A stretch of 64,000 nt of DNA. Origin: Ctenosaura bakeri. Its lineage: Eukaryota; Chordata; Lepidosauria; Squamata; Iguanidae. This document shows positions 1-10,730 of the stretch, one piece after another; positions within the stretch are counted from its first letter, which is position 1; each line of letters begins with the position of its first letter. A model generated the notes under the pieces. That model ran no database searches. It was not told the DNA's origin and saw only the letters and a list, made by a program, of their open reading frames with translations. The DNA is taken from NCBI GenBank assembly GCA_948474755.1, contig CAOLHI010000058.1:806001-870000 (forward strand). The letters are read 5' to 3'. The position numbers and the translations under genes were made by a program.

Positions 1-237
1 AATGCCAGCACCAGGCCATTTATTATATTCTCTCAGTGGGACTTTCAAGTAAGGGAGAGAGAGGGGGAATGAGAGAGGGAGAAAATGAGAGGACAGTATG
101 CACTTAATTGAATTAGACAATGCCCAAGGAATTCTAAATGCTTGTTAGTCACACAGAGTCATAGCCATGATATTTGACTATAAGAGAGCTTCCCAATACA
201 TTCATTTATCTGATTTAATCTAATGTTTTTATGTAAT

Positions 238-340
238 TTTATTATTTTATTTTATTTTATTTATTTATTTTTTGGTAAAAATAAGTTCCTTAATTCCATT
301 TAAAACATATATATATATACACACATACGCATATATATTT
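238..340. repeat. AT-rich simple repeats (TTTAT)n and (TA)n/(CA)n
   Basis: A TTTTA/TTTAT run at 241-272 is followed at about 308-335 by alternating TA and CA dinucleotides. These are low-complexity tracts with no other signal in them. Confidence 0.85.
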
Positions 341-593
341 CTGAACAACAGAATTTCTATTTTTTTAAAGGTTTCACTGATGTAGCAAGTCTTCTGTAGT
401 CCTATATAACATCGCTCCAACTTTACCTACCTGATCTGCTCACTGTGCCCATGAATAAGTACTTTTGGGTTCACCTGATTATGATTTTATTGCTCACACA
501 TGGGAAAAAAACACACACTCTTTCTTCTATGAGAAACATGGTGCCTAAAGAGAGATAGGTTAATCTAAAGAATTATATTTTCTCTTCTCCTTT

Positions 594-677
594 AAGAATT
601 TTGGGGTTGGTAGTTTTCTGAGCTCAAAGAGCTCTCTGGCTGAAAATTCTAAATGCCCTTCCTTAAACTGCAAACTC
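594..677 (+). mobile_element. Short DNA transposon (family F), left part, split by an LTR
   Basis: The sequence runs through 'ttttggggttggtagttt', an 'aaagagctctctggctg' core and 'ttctaaatgcccttcctt'. The same order is seen in the complete copy at 32023-32213. The element stops in 'ctgcaaactc' and resumes at about 1661, after LTR-B. Its own left terminus is missing or decayed. Confidence 0.75.
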
Positions 678-1660
678 TGTAAGGTCCTGCTTTGGGGGTC
701 CCTGATATTAGTATGGTTTGGATGGGCACCATATTTAATTGGAAATACAATTTAATTGGCACTAATATCAAATTCAAGCCTGAGAGGTGACTGAGGGGTC
801 AAACCAAGTGAGGAAAGAAACCTGACTGTAAATATGAGAGAGGTTAGTCAACCTAAACACCCTTTAGGTAAGATTAGATAATTTGTCAGGCAATAGCTGT
901 TGTTTCTGTGGATGACTGGCTTAAGTAGAAGCTGAATGTCTTTCCAGGGAACACAATTGGGAAAAGCGCACTAGGACACTGATTGACAGATACCTATCCC
1001 CTGTGCACTTGGACTCCTTCCTCTTGCCTCATAGCACCCATGATACACAGATATTACAACAGTTATCATGTCTTTTTCATTCAAACACTGCGAACATTAG
1101 TGGGTTGATAATCTATTGTCTGTGTTGCAACTCCCATTGTTCCACACCCAAAACTGCACATACCTTCCACTGCCACAGGCTATTTTTTGGGCACAAATAC
1201 CCCTGATTTCAGGATGCTCAGATGCTCTTGAAGGTCTACCTGTCACTCTGTCTGGCTCCCGAATGAGAACTGTCCTTAGGTCCTACCTAAGCCAAAACAC
1301 ATTTCTGCTCCTTTCTACTCTTCTGGCCTGGTAATTATAAAACCCCCCAAACCCCTCAGTCTCTCTATCTATAATTTTTCCTCCCTTTCTCCTTCAGGTA
1401 GCCCTTGTGTGAATCTTTGACTGTTTGTATTTTGTGTGCATGCATGAGTGGATTCCACCAAATAAAAACACATTTTAGCTTACTTTTGAATCTTTGGCTG
1501 GTTCTTTTCCTGCATGAGCCTATAAACACTGGTAGGAAAGACCTTATTAAGTTACCCCCCTCTTAAAAGTCTCCTCTTTGAGCTAATTTATTCTCCACTC
1601 TTGCAAGAGGTATCTGGCATCACTGAGTGGCCCTTGTGGCACCTACATGTTAGGGTAACA
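678..1660 (+). mobile_element. Solo LTR-like element, family LTR-B, copy 1
   Basis: It is homologous along its whole length to 24484-25470. Shared blocks include 'attggcact.atatcaaa', 'cactgcgaacattagtggg', 'ccacaggctattttttggg' and 'gtggc..ttgtggcaccta'. A TATA-like 'attataaaa' at about 1334 and an AATAAA signal at about 1461 give the usual U3-R-U5 order, so it is read on the + strand. It ends in GGTAACA, as LTR-A copies do. The left edge is uncertain: it lies between 678, where the interrupted MITE stops, and 723. I could not find a clean target duplication. It is probably retroviral or Ty3-like; no internal coding region is present. Confidence 0.7.
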
Positions 1661-1731
1661 AGATGGATTCTATAGGATGCTGAAAGTGGAATAGTAGCAC
1701 TATAACAATGTAGCATGGAAAGGCCCTGTGT
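1661..1731 (+). mobile_element. Short DNA transposon (family F), right part after the LTR-B insertion
   Basis: The sequence 'attctataggatgctgaaag' continues to 'gcactataacaatgtag' and the terminus 'catggaaaggcc'. It completes the element interrupted at 677 and matches the right half of the copy at 32023-32213. Confidence 0.75.
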
Positions 1732-1737
1732 GATGTA

Positions 1738-1940
1738 CCAGTTGAGGAGCTAGACTAGTATTTGCGAGATACAGTTTCAAGACTCAACCAGAACCATGAG
1801 TGACCTCAGGTGACCAGTCACTTTCTCTCACACACTTACCAGCTACACAGGGTCAGGGCAGAAGAGGAGGACCATTTAATGCTAACTTGACCTCTCTGAA
1901 GGAAAGGCAGTATATAAATGTAACAAATAAATAAATATGA
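1738..1940 (+). mobile_element. tRNA-derived SINE, Sauria type, degraded
   Basis: A weak tRNA-like head ('ttgaggagctagactagtat') is followed by the body 'agtgacctcaggtgaccagtcac'. The usual tail follows, with 'aaaggcagtatataaatgta' running into AATA repeats. The order matches squamate tRNA-headed SINEs with a LINE-type tail. Confidence 0.75.
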
Positions 1941-2374
1941 CACAAAAGAGGATGAAGATGGAGGAAGAGAGTAGTTTTGAGGGAAGAGGTGGTAATCTAA
2001 GTCTTGTTAAAATAGACAAGAGTGTGTGATAGGAAGTAGAGATATGGGACAGCACAATAATATGATAATTTTGATAGATGAGTGGGATAGCCTGATAGGT
2101 AGGATCCCAAGAGACCTAAGGTGAATCAGAGAAACAAAAAAACCTAACTTTGCTCAAGTAAGAGAGAGGGCATGGTATTCTTTGTCCCTGCCCTGGCCAT
2201 TCAGTGTTCCCTTTTGTACTGATTCAGTACATGTAGCCTGTTTATATATTGCCTGTTTTTTCCTTTCATCTTTTATTAGCCCCCAAAGAAGGCCATTAAA
2301 TTGTACTAAGCCAAAACACTAACTGGAAAAATAAACTCATCTTTTTTAAACACCCTGAGACTTTGGCTCTTTTC

Positions 2375-3280
2375 CAGTGATGTAGACTCAAGTTGATTGA
2401 CTCAAACTCGAGTTCCGACTCAAATTGCTTCAATGACTTGACTCACACTCAACTAGTCAATAAATCATGGATCAACTTGACTAGACTCGAGACTCATCTT
2501 TTTTTAGTGAATGACTTGCTCTAGAGTAAAGGAGTCTTGGAAGGGAAAGGGAGTGAAAGGCAGGAATCAGTGGCTTTGGAGGGGTTTCAAATCTGGTTGA
2601 AGTGATGGGATAATAAAGGAGGATTGGAAGGCAGAGAAGTCAAAGGCAGGAAACAATGGATCTGTGGGGAGGGCAGCATTAAAATCTGACTCCAGCAACA
2701 GGGGACTAAAGGAGGCTTGGAAGGCAGAGGGAGTGAAAAGCAGGAATCAATGGATCTGGAGAGGCTTAAAATGTGGCCAAAGCAATGGGGGAGTAAGGGA
2801 AGCTTGGAAGGCAAAGAAGTGAAGGGCAGTAATATATGGATCTAGAGGGGTTTAAAATCTGGTTGAGGCAATGGAAGAGTAAAGGAAGTTTGGAAGTCAG
2901 AGAAGTGAAAGGTCAGAATCTATGAGTTTGGAGGTTTAAACCAAATCCTGATTACTCATGAGGAATCTACCAGGCTAGATATGCTGCATTCCCTTAAAGT
3001 TTAAACTCTTAAAGGAAATTTTAAAGTCTGTCTGAAGCATTGCTGAAGCAAGGTGGGAAAGGGAGTGACAGTATGGGGCTTTTGATTTTCTAATTATTGA
3101 AACTTAAACCTCAATCCCACCTCCTCCTTTTTGATATCAAACTCGGCTCCCAGAGTTGAGACTCAACTTGAGACTTGACTTGAATTATCTTGCAAGGACT
3201 TGAGACTAGAATTGAGGCTTGAAGATAGGGACTTCATACTTGACTTGAGACTTGGAGTAAAAGACTTAAATACATCACTG
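2375..3280. mobile_element. Non-autonomous hAT transposon with internal minisatellite
   Basis: The element has 10-bp perfect terminal inverted repeats, CAGTGATGTA at 2375-2384 and TACATCACTG at 3271-3280. It is flanked by an exact 8-bp duplication, CTCTTTTC, at 2367-2374 and 3281-3288. An 8-bp duplication with CA...TG ends is the hAT signature. Both subterminal zones (2385-2500 and 3130-3260) are crowded with GACTTGAG/CTCAAGTC-like words in both orientations, which in hAT elements are typical transposase-binding repeats. No transposase reading frame remains. The central part is a tandem array (separate entry). Confidence 0.92.
2524..2950 (+). repeat. Minisatellite inside the hAT element, about five units of 70-94 bp
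   Basis: Units start near 2524, 2613, 2707, 2794 and 2880. Each begins with 'taaaggagg(c/a)ttggaag', continues through 'gtgaaaggcaggaat' and 'atggatctggaggggttta', and ends in 'caatggg(g)ag'. The fifth unit is truncated. Units differ by substitutions and small indels, so the array is old. Confidence 0.88.
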
Positions 3281-3288
3281 CTCTTTTC

Positions 3289-3942
3289 TACATCCCTGTT
3301 ACCAGTCCTCGTTGCTTTTTGTTAGAATGTTCAGACCTGGGCATCCTGTCTTAGCACAAAGAATCAAGATGTTATGGTTATGGCTGATGGTAAAGGAATT
3401 GATGGATGTTTCTAGAACTAGCCAGCTGCACTACACTCTTCATGAATGGAACAATATTTTTAGCCCCAGTGACATAGTTGAAGCTTAATGCCTGAATGCT
3501 TGTAGAGATTCTGAGGAGTCACAAATGGCCATGGAGGGGCTGAAACAATTTTTAAATGTGACAGTGCATTATAGATATATTAATGGTGTTGTAATTTACA
3601 ACCCTATCTCTTTAGACTTTCTGTAACCTAGAAGCAAGTTTAAATTTGCCCAGATTATTAGTAGAAAAGTGATCACAGAAAAAAAATATCTGAAGGTATG
3701 AGTAGGAGAAGAGCTGTGGGGGGAATATCATATTCAAAAAGGACCTGGGAAAAAATGCAGAATAGGGATGGGCAGACTTGACAAAGACTTCCTTTTTCCC
3801 CCATTTCCGTGTGTCAGTCTATAGTGATTAATTTCTTTTGCAGAAAAAAAATCCTTATGCAATTTGATGCACATCTCTCAAATGGATGCATTAATGGGTA
3901 CATGCCCTCTATTGACTGAAGTATGACTATACTAATTTTGAA
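3289..3942. other. Intergenic, no recognisable feature
   Basis: This is an AT-rich unique-looking stretch without a plausible exon, inverted repeat or known repeat family. Confidence 0.5.
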
Positions 3943-4155
3943 GAACCAGCGCAGTGTAGCAGTATGAACATTTAACTAGGACTCCAGAAGACCAGGGTTC
4001 TAATCCCTGCTCACCCATAGAAGCCCACTGGGTGATCTGGACAAGTTACACACTCTAAGCCCCAGAGGAAGGCAACAGCAAACCCCCTTCTGAACAACCT
4101 TTCCAAGAAAACCCCATGATAGGAAATGACTTGAAGGTATGTAACAATCACCATG
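3943..4155 (+). mobile_element. tRNA-derived SINE, Sauria type
   Basis: It has the head 'cagcgcagtgtagcagtatg', a B-box-like 'ccagggttctaatccctgc', then 'cccactgggtgatctggaca' and 'gaggaaggcaacagcaaacc'. The 3' body is 'ccaagaaaaccccatgatag' and 'aatgacttgaaggtatgtaa'. All blocks are in the expected order for the squamate tRNA SINE, so this copy is nearly full length. Confidence 0.9.
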
Positions 4156-4237
4156 TTTATTTTAGAACTGTACTGTTTGGTTTTTTTTTTGGTTAGGAAT
4201 ACAAAGCATATTTTAAAAATGCATGGACAATAGAGTA

Positions 4238-4254
4238 GTGTGTGTGTGTGTGTG
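4238..4254 (+). repeat. (GT)n microsatellite
   Basis: A short pure GT run. Confidence 0.9.
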
Positions 4255-4454
4255 TTCAGAGATCTTGATGAGGACAATTCTGTACTGACAAGAATCTTTA
4301 TAGTTCAGGACTTATTCTCCTGAAAATTTGCACATGGTTGTTTTATGCAATAAACAACATTTTCTGCTCAGAAAACAGCACTTTCTATACAGAAAATTAT
4401 GTTATTTCCTGCATGGAAAAAGACTATTTTCTCTGCTTTAAAATCAGAGTTGCT

Positions 4455-5025
4455 TTGATTTCATTGGCTGCTGAAGCAGGGCCTGAGTGAAGATTTGGAA
4501 GCTTCACTCAGGTCCAATTCCAACATATATAAAAGGTAGTTTCTGAAAAGCTGTCCTATCTCTTCATGGCAGCGTCCTACCCATCCATCCCTCTTTTGTG
4601 TGTGGGGCATGTGCATGGCTAAGAGGTTGTCTATTACACATTTTTGCTTCTGTAGTTTTCTCACAACTTGTGGTTGCCTGGGTCTTGGATCCGGACAATA
4701 AGTACCAAGTGCCACCTGGCATTAGTGGGACATGGGTCCCAATAGGATCCAGGGGGTGCATAGGAGTGGCAGGCATGCCCAGCTCAGGAGGACACATATC
4801 ATGCACCTCCTGGTGGCAGGAAGCATATGCCCAGGTGGTTCCATCCTGTCCTACTTGGATTCCTGGCTATGAACCAGAGGACTGGGCTCATCAGTCAGCA
4901 GGAAAGCTGATCAATGTCCAGATCCATACCCATGCTATGCTAGCCCTATCTGTATTGGTAGCCAATAAAATTGTGCCTTATTTACTTCCAATCATGTGCT
5001 CTTGGTCGTTTTTGGAAGTGGATGA
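4455..5025 (+). mobile_element. Unclassified interspersed repeat, family C, copy 1
   Basis: It is homologous to the reverse complement of 28030-28608 in the same order. The blocks are: 'cattggctgctgaagcaggg'; 'gtgtggggcat'; 'tcacaactt.tgg'; 'gggtcttggatccgg'; 'ctggcatt.g'; 'ggccagctcaggagg'; 'ggttcctggct'; 'gaaccagagg'; 'ggtcaacaggcagat'-like; 'aaattgtg.cttatttacttccaatc'. A TATA-like 'atatataaaag' at about 4526 and AATAAA at about 4963 suggest a transcribed retroelement or an LTR. An open frame of 155 codons crosses it on the + strand and an 84-codon one on the - strand, but I recognise no domain in either. LTR-A copy 1 abuts its right end. Confidence 0.65.
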
Positions 5026-5926
5026 TGTTACTCTGTTTACTGGGGGTCCCAGGAGGGACACCTAAATAACCTTACAATTACACAAGATGGGGAAATTAGT
5101 CAAAAGCACTGGTTGGCACTACGAGAGGCAGGGTAACGCAGCAGGATCTTGTAACCCAATGTTTACGGGGTCAGGCGAAGTCAAGAAGCAAACCATGTTG
5201 AAAATAAGGAATGATCTTTATTAAATACAAGCACACAATGTAAGCAACACACGCACACAGATAACTAAGGAAAATAAAGGTGTGAGTATGATAGTGGGAT
5301 TTTCAGAGGGATAGTTGATTCGGGTGATACTAAGCCTGTTCCTAAAGCCCGGAAAGAAGATAGAGAGTGATGCTGGGGTTCGATGTATCTCAGCACGTGG
5401 AGCTGAGGGGAAGCTCACCAAGCAAAGTGGCAGCAAGGCGGTCTGGAACATGGGAGCAATCCGAGGATGGTCTCAGAATCAGGATTTTTTATAGGGAGAA
5501 ATGTAACTGCAGGCTATGCCATATTTGGGGAAGAAAATGTGTTTTAGGAGCAGGACAAAGCTTTGGAAAAGTCAGAATTTAGCATAATTAAGTTAAATCC
5601 TAACTGATAAACAGTTAGATAAGCAGAGTGCTTGGCATTTGAGTTTTCAGCTTGCGAGGGTGCCTGCTTGGGGCAGGGAGTCCTTTGTAAACAGTGTGCA
5701 TACATAATGAGGGTGTTTGCAGAGAGGTCTCCTAAAGCAAGGATCTGGCTATTTCTGGCCTGCCTGGGTGGAGAATGGAATGTTCAGCAATTAGTGGCCG
5801 AGCCTAGCTCTATGCTTGTCCGGGGGCCTCACAAACACGTGGAGAGGGGTGGTGAAAGAGAGCCAAATTATTGATATCAAAATGATATCTTGGGGTGTCT
5901 CCAAGGAGGTCTAAACTGCAGTAACA
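5026..5926 (-). mobile_element. Solo LTR, family LTR-A, copy 1
   Basis: On the + strand it reads TGTTACTCTG...AGTAACA and has a perfect 4-bp duplication ATGA at 5022-5025 and 5927-5930. It is read on the minus strand, because the inverted polyadenylation signal TTTATT lies at 5217-5222 and the inverted TATA-like TTTATA at about 5488. The palindromic GATATCA..TGATATCAA motif near the LTR 5' end is at 5871-5889. The 901-bp length equals the copy at 57086-57987. No primer-binding site or internal retroviral sequence flanks it, so it is a solo LTR. A 4-bp duplication fits class I (gamma-like) endogenous retroviruses, though some Ty3-like elements also give 4 bp. Confidence 0.93.
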
Positions 5927-5930
5927 ATGA

Positions 5931-6284
5931 TCATGCAATTGCTCATTGCCTCCTTCAAGAGGAAAGTTAGTAAAGAACTGCATTCCTAGTTTTAGTGCAT
6001 TTGAAAACAATATACATATTATCAAACACAGGTGCCCCTGCTCTGTTCATGTAACACGTTGGTAGCCTATCTATTTCTTACTAAAACTTATGATGGACAC
6101 TTTCCTCAATCTGGGAAGTGCTAAATCAGGTAAAACCATTAAAAGAAACTTAATGTAGTGAATTTCTCCTATATAATTTCTGTGATAGACCACAGACCAT
6201 AGAGAATAGAGGGATAGAGTCAAACTATAGAGGCTAAGAGTCAAAGGTATTTATATATTTAGCAGAAATGACTTTATAGATGTA
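5931..6284. other. Intergenic, no recognisable feature
   Basis: AT-rich sequence without coding potential or an identified repeat. Confidence 0.5.
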
Positions 6285-6702
6285 GGCTATTTCCACACAA
6301 TATCCCTGTCCCGCGATGGGGATGCATTGCTTCTGGTCCACAAGTCATGCTTTTGCATGATGTTATCAGGGTCTTGCTGACAATTCATCTCCATCTGTTG
6401 CAATTGTGGGATATTTGATTACCAGAAAAAATCTGGTAATGGCCCCTGATCACACAATGTTCCCGGCACTGGCAGCAGTGTGGAAATGACAGAAGGACAG
6501 TCTATGCACTTCCTTTGCCAGTGTAGCACAGGAAGTGACTGGCAGCACTGTGGAAGGTAGGAGCATGTCCCTCATGCTATGCTTCTGCAGGCAGCTGGCT
6601 AGGTGTGGAAGGGAGCATTTGGGTTTCACTCCCATCCCAGCAGTAGCACTGCCAGGATCATGATAGGACAGTGACGGAAACTGATAGGATATGGAAAGGA
6701 CC
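6285..6702 (-). mobile_element. Harbinger-like MITE, family E
   Basis: The ends are GGCTATTTCCACACA at 6285 and TATGGAAAGGACC ending at 6702. The flanks are 'gta' and 'tta', a degraded three-base duplication of TWA type. The segment around 6340-6375, read in reverse ('ataacatcatgcaaaagcat'), matches 'gatgatgtcatgcagaagca' in the copy at 53636-54041. No transposase is present. Confidence 0.65.
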
Positions 6703-7007
6703 TTAAATGCTCCCCAATGTGGTGAAAGGTATCAGTTTGTTATGGAACATGATTTTCCTCAGCTAAGTATGTTTAGTATATCATGATTTGTTTTCTGATT
6801 GGTTATTGAAATGTAAGCATAGGGTTAATCTGCAAGTCAGATTGCTAAATCATGTTATCTCTGAGAAATTCCTGTTATGGACAGGGAAATAGGCTAACCA
6901 CAGGAAATATACATTCCCTTTAATGTCTAGTTTGACCCAAAATTTCATAACAATGCTAGAGAAATTTGCAAACATTGTCCTATCTACTTCATAACCAGAT
7001 CCATACA

Positions 7008-7198
7008 ACAGACAGTGTGCTATAGTGGTTAAAGTGTTGATCTGGGACTTGGGAAATTTAGGTTCTATTCCCCACTGAACCAAGGGATATACTAAGTGGC
7101 TTTTGGTCAATCAGCCTGACCTACCTCACTAGATTGTTGAGAAATTGAAATTAGTAAGACAAAAGGTGGGAAATAAGTAATGAATAAACAAATAAAGG
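7008..7198 (+). mobile_element. tRNA-derived SINE, degraded
   Basis: It has an A-box-like 'ctatagtggttaaagtgttg', a B-box-like 'taggttctattcccc', the body 'tcagcctgacctacctcact' and a tail of AATAAACAAATAAA. The order is that of the squamate tRNA SINE. Confidence 0.85.
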
Positions 7199-9050
7199 CA
7201 GGTGCTGCTTTTCCCATGCTGGTATGATGATGTTTCCTGGGTTAATTTAATCTTTGGAAACCTGTAAATGTGTGTCATACAACTCTTTCCCTTGTAATCA
7301 TATTGACTCCTACTCAGATGATAAATAGGTAGGATGGTTCAGTCTGATTGTTCCTACATGGTTCTGAAGTCCAGATGTTACCATGGCAATGGAAAGAAAC
7401 CAAAGGGAAGCATCTCCTGTTTTGGTACATGCAGAGGGCTTAGTCACAGCTGGATTGTGCTATTAGAAAAAACTGCTGTATTGAATCCCTGGTTTACAAT
7501 ATACCGCCAGTTATATATTGTATAGTGCTTGAATTTCAATCAGATGATTGCCACATTTTTAATACCACTTAATTGTTAGTATGATATGAGAGCCTGCCAT
7601 ATTTCAAAGTTAGATTCCACCCCCCCCCCAAAAAAAAAGACATTCCCACAAGGCTTTAAAAAAATCTTTTGAATCATCAGACTATAACTGTTTAAACCAA
7701 GAGAGGTTAATGGACAGAATCATAACTAAACATTACACCACCTGGTTTATTAGCATTTAGAAAGAAACTGTATAGTTGAGAAATGGAGAGAATATTACGG
7801 CCCCTAAGAAAGATTGCTAAAGTGCAATCTCCTGCAAATATCAATGTGGAGAACTTTAATAAAAAACATACAGCTTTCCAGCTGTTTCCAGATTTGCTAA
7901 ATCAATGCAATGAATTTTATAATCCTTCCACCAGATGGGGAAAATGCTCACATTTCCAAAAGTGTTAATGGAATTTAGATAGAATGACATTCCAAACCAT
8001 ACATTAGGAGAAAGAAAATATGTGCATACAGATTTCTAACAGCTCTGCAAGAGTCAACATCTGTCACAATAAACTCAAATGAAAAGTGAAAAAGGTGATC
8101 CACATTACACCCTATATCCCTATATGTAGGTTTAGCACAAATATGCAAAAGAAGGATTTCTTGAACAAATTAGAGTTAATGAATATGGGCACAATCCAGG
8201 CACAGCTAAACTGTTTGATTTCAAGGAGAGAGAAGCATTTAGAAATCAATGAAGCTTGATTTCTATGTTGGATCACATTCACGCCCTATCATTTAACCAG
8301 AGGCTGGTTATGAGGTCTGCCATGATTTGTGAACACATTAAATAAAATATCCATCTGGACAGCAAAGGCTAAAAGATATCAGCTTATTCCAGTTTTGTTT
8401 GCAACATCCAGTTATGTAACAGGAATGCTCCTGGAAGAATTGAAAGAGTCTAGGAATTAAATTGCTCCGTATTGTCTATCTAATCCATTCCTCTGACATG
8501 AAAAGCAAATCAACCTTGAAGGGAAAGAAGTGTTACCAATCACATTCATCCTATGTGGGCACTGTATCCTTACATATTTTTACCACTGTATGATAGGAAC
8601 AATAGGTATGTGCTCCCTGATCCTTTTTGGCCATGTCTCCATTATCTGGTTGCATTGTTCTCCATGTTTTGAAGACCACACTTCAAATGTGTTGGCCATG
8701 CTGACTGTGGGATTCTCCCAGGTTCTGGTGCCATCCAAGTTCTTTACTAGGAAGTTTGCTTTACATATGCATGATCCTTGTACATTTGAGAAATATAGGT
8801 TTCTGTATCATATGCAGAACCTACAATCATGGAATAGGTTCACTGCTGCAGATGGACTTTCACCCTATAGAGCAATATAACATGCAACAGGGATGCAACA
8901 GACAGAGAAGGCCAAGTAAGCCCAATCATTCTCCCACACTCACATGTTTGATAGTGAATGGCAAAACAAAACTACAAACACAGTGGTTTAATGGGATAGG
9001 TCAATCAAAAGGCTTGAAGCCACCTACAGGATAGGACCAAAGTGTGTGCG
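7199..9050. other. Intergenic, mostly featureless
   Basis: There is no exon-like region. A C8/A8 homopolymer pair sits at about 7621-7638. At about 8690-8740 'ttggccatgctgactgtggg' resembles part of the palindromic family G repeat, but the match is weak. A 116-codon frame at 8530-8880 shows no recognisable domain and is probably chance. Confidence 0.45.
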
Positions 9051-9082
9051 TTCTTTCTTTCTTTCTTTCTTTCTTTCTTTTT
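9051..9082 (+). repeat. (TTTC)n microsatellite
   Basis: About eight tetranucleotide units, almost pure. Confidence 0.93.
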
Positions 9083-9912
9083 ACAATGCAGTTCTTGAAG
9101 ATTCTGTCCTGAATCCAATTGCTGGCCCTAACTAGAACAGACCCATGAAATCAACTGCTACATGATAAACTATCAGTTCTGTAAATCCCATTGATTCAGT
9201 GCACCTGCTGTAGAAAAAAGCTTTCATAAAATATTTGCAAAAAAGATTCCAAATTGTGAAAAAAAATGAAAAATGCACAAGCTCATTCCAATTCTTGTCC
9301 AGAAGGGATGAAAATCTACCTTCTACCAGTCTTGGTATAATGAGACTTCCCTCTTCTGTGTGAAAGGCATATCTTAATGTTGGCTTCATAGAGATCCATA
9401 CTCAAAGAACGAATTCTCAGACAGTATATACAATTCTGTTCAAAATTGTTCACTGAGTGGCAAAATTTAAAAAAAAATAGGCTAAATTGCCTTCTAAAAT
9501 GATATTGTTATTTCCCAATGTAATGTGCTAATTTCAGCATCTCACCAAAGGGTTTCCCAGAAAGCATGGTGAACAAAAGTCAAGAAGGGAAACAATTCTT
9601 CTAGGAAAGATATGGCAATTTGTTTCAGTCATGATTTGGTAATTGAGAAGGATTTCTCAGGCTATGTTAGAAATGTGCCCTGAGCAAAATGGCCCTAGTG
9701 ATACAGAAGCATTCCACTGGAAATGAAATAACTCACAGTTATCAAAGTCTGCATCTAGTAGTGGCTCTTTCATTATTATAGCAATACTGTTAGCTATAAG
9801 AATTTCCTCTTTTTTAAAAAAACAAAAAAACAGAGAAGTTAAGGGTAGTTGCCTTTTCTCCCTTCTATTCCTTTAATAACTGCAATATTTTAACAATATA
9901 TTTCCTCAAGTG
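9083..9912. other. Intergenic, no recognisable feature
   Basis: AT-rich, with A-tracts near 9470 and 9815. No repeat or gene was identified. Confidence 0.45.
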
Positions 9913-9916
9913 CAAC

Positions 9917-10726
9917 TGTTACCCTGACTTCTGGGGGTCCTGTGGGGGACACCTTGATTCGTTCCAAGTTATAAAGGTTGGGGAAATTAGCGGAGCACTG
10001 GCATTGGCAAAATGAATAAACCAGGGTAAACCAGCAGGTTCTTTTACCAGCAGGCCAAGCCAAGAAGCCAGACAAATGTACCGAATAAATGAATTTTATT
10101 AAATGAATATAGTATCACACACCAGCACACTCACTCACTCATGCACACAAGGCCTATTGAGAAGGAAAAGAGGTGAAAAATGGATAGGAGATATAGCAAA
10201 GGGGTGCAGAGGCAGTGGTACTGCACCTTTCTGGAAGTCTTTGGCCTGGAAAGCGGTGAGAAGAATGGAGCTCAGCGAAGAGATGCTACCGTGGTGGGGA
10301 GTTCTCCAAAGAGACCCTCAAAAACTAGGACTACTTATAGGGCAGAACATACCTCAAGGGCAGGCCCTCTCCCAAGAAGAAAAATGGCCAAAACAAACGA
10401 AAGAATGTCATACAATGGCAAGTGGATTGCAGTATTGTTTCAAATAGGGTTGCAGTATTCGTGTATGTAGATGGAGCTCGCCTTGTAGGATTCAAAGTTG
10501 CTCAACCTGGGGAAAGCATGCTAATCCTCTCAAGTTGGCTATTCTTGGCTGAGGATCCTTTGTTTATGTGGATGTGTATAGCCTGGGGTCTCCTTGGGCT
10601 ACATGACTGGGGATTTTTCTGGTCTTTTGATCTGTTTTCAGTTGTTTGACCTCTTTACCTACATCCCCATCTGGGCAACCTCTCTGGCAGGGTAGGCATA
10701 TTCGATATCATGCCAGTAGGGTAACA
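9917..10726 (-). mobile_element. Solo LTR, LTR-A family, diverged subfamily
   Basis: On the + strand it reads TGTTACCCTG...GGGTAACA and is bounded by a perfect 4-bp duplication CAAC at 9913-9916 and 10727-10730. The first 200 bp match the other minus-strand LTR-A copies: 'gggggtcc.g.gggggacac', 'ggttggggaaattag', 'ccaagccaagaagc' and 'gaattttattaaatgaat'. The U3 part is diverged and the copy is about 90 bp shorter than the others. The inverted polyadenylation signal is at 10095-10100 and a TATA-like element at about 10335. The conserved palindrome of other copies is reduced to one GATATC at 10704-10709. Confidence 0.9.
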
Positions 10727-10730
10727 CAAC

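Noticed and set aside
2150..3320. Another LTR around the hAT element ('gaaaaataaactc', 'gagactttggctctttt', 'ccctgttacc')
   Set aside because: An AATAAA followed by 'ctttggctc' recalls LTR-B, but no matching 5' part, termini or duplication could be found.
4598..5065. 155-codon open frame across family C into LTR-A
   Set aside because: It runs through the junction between two repeats, has no recognisable domain, and is not kept in the second family C copy.
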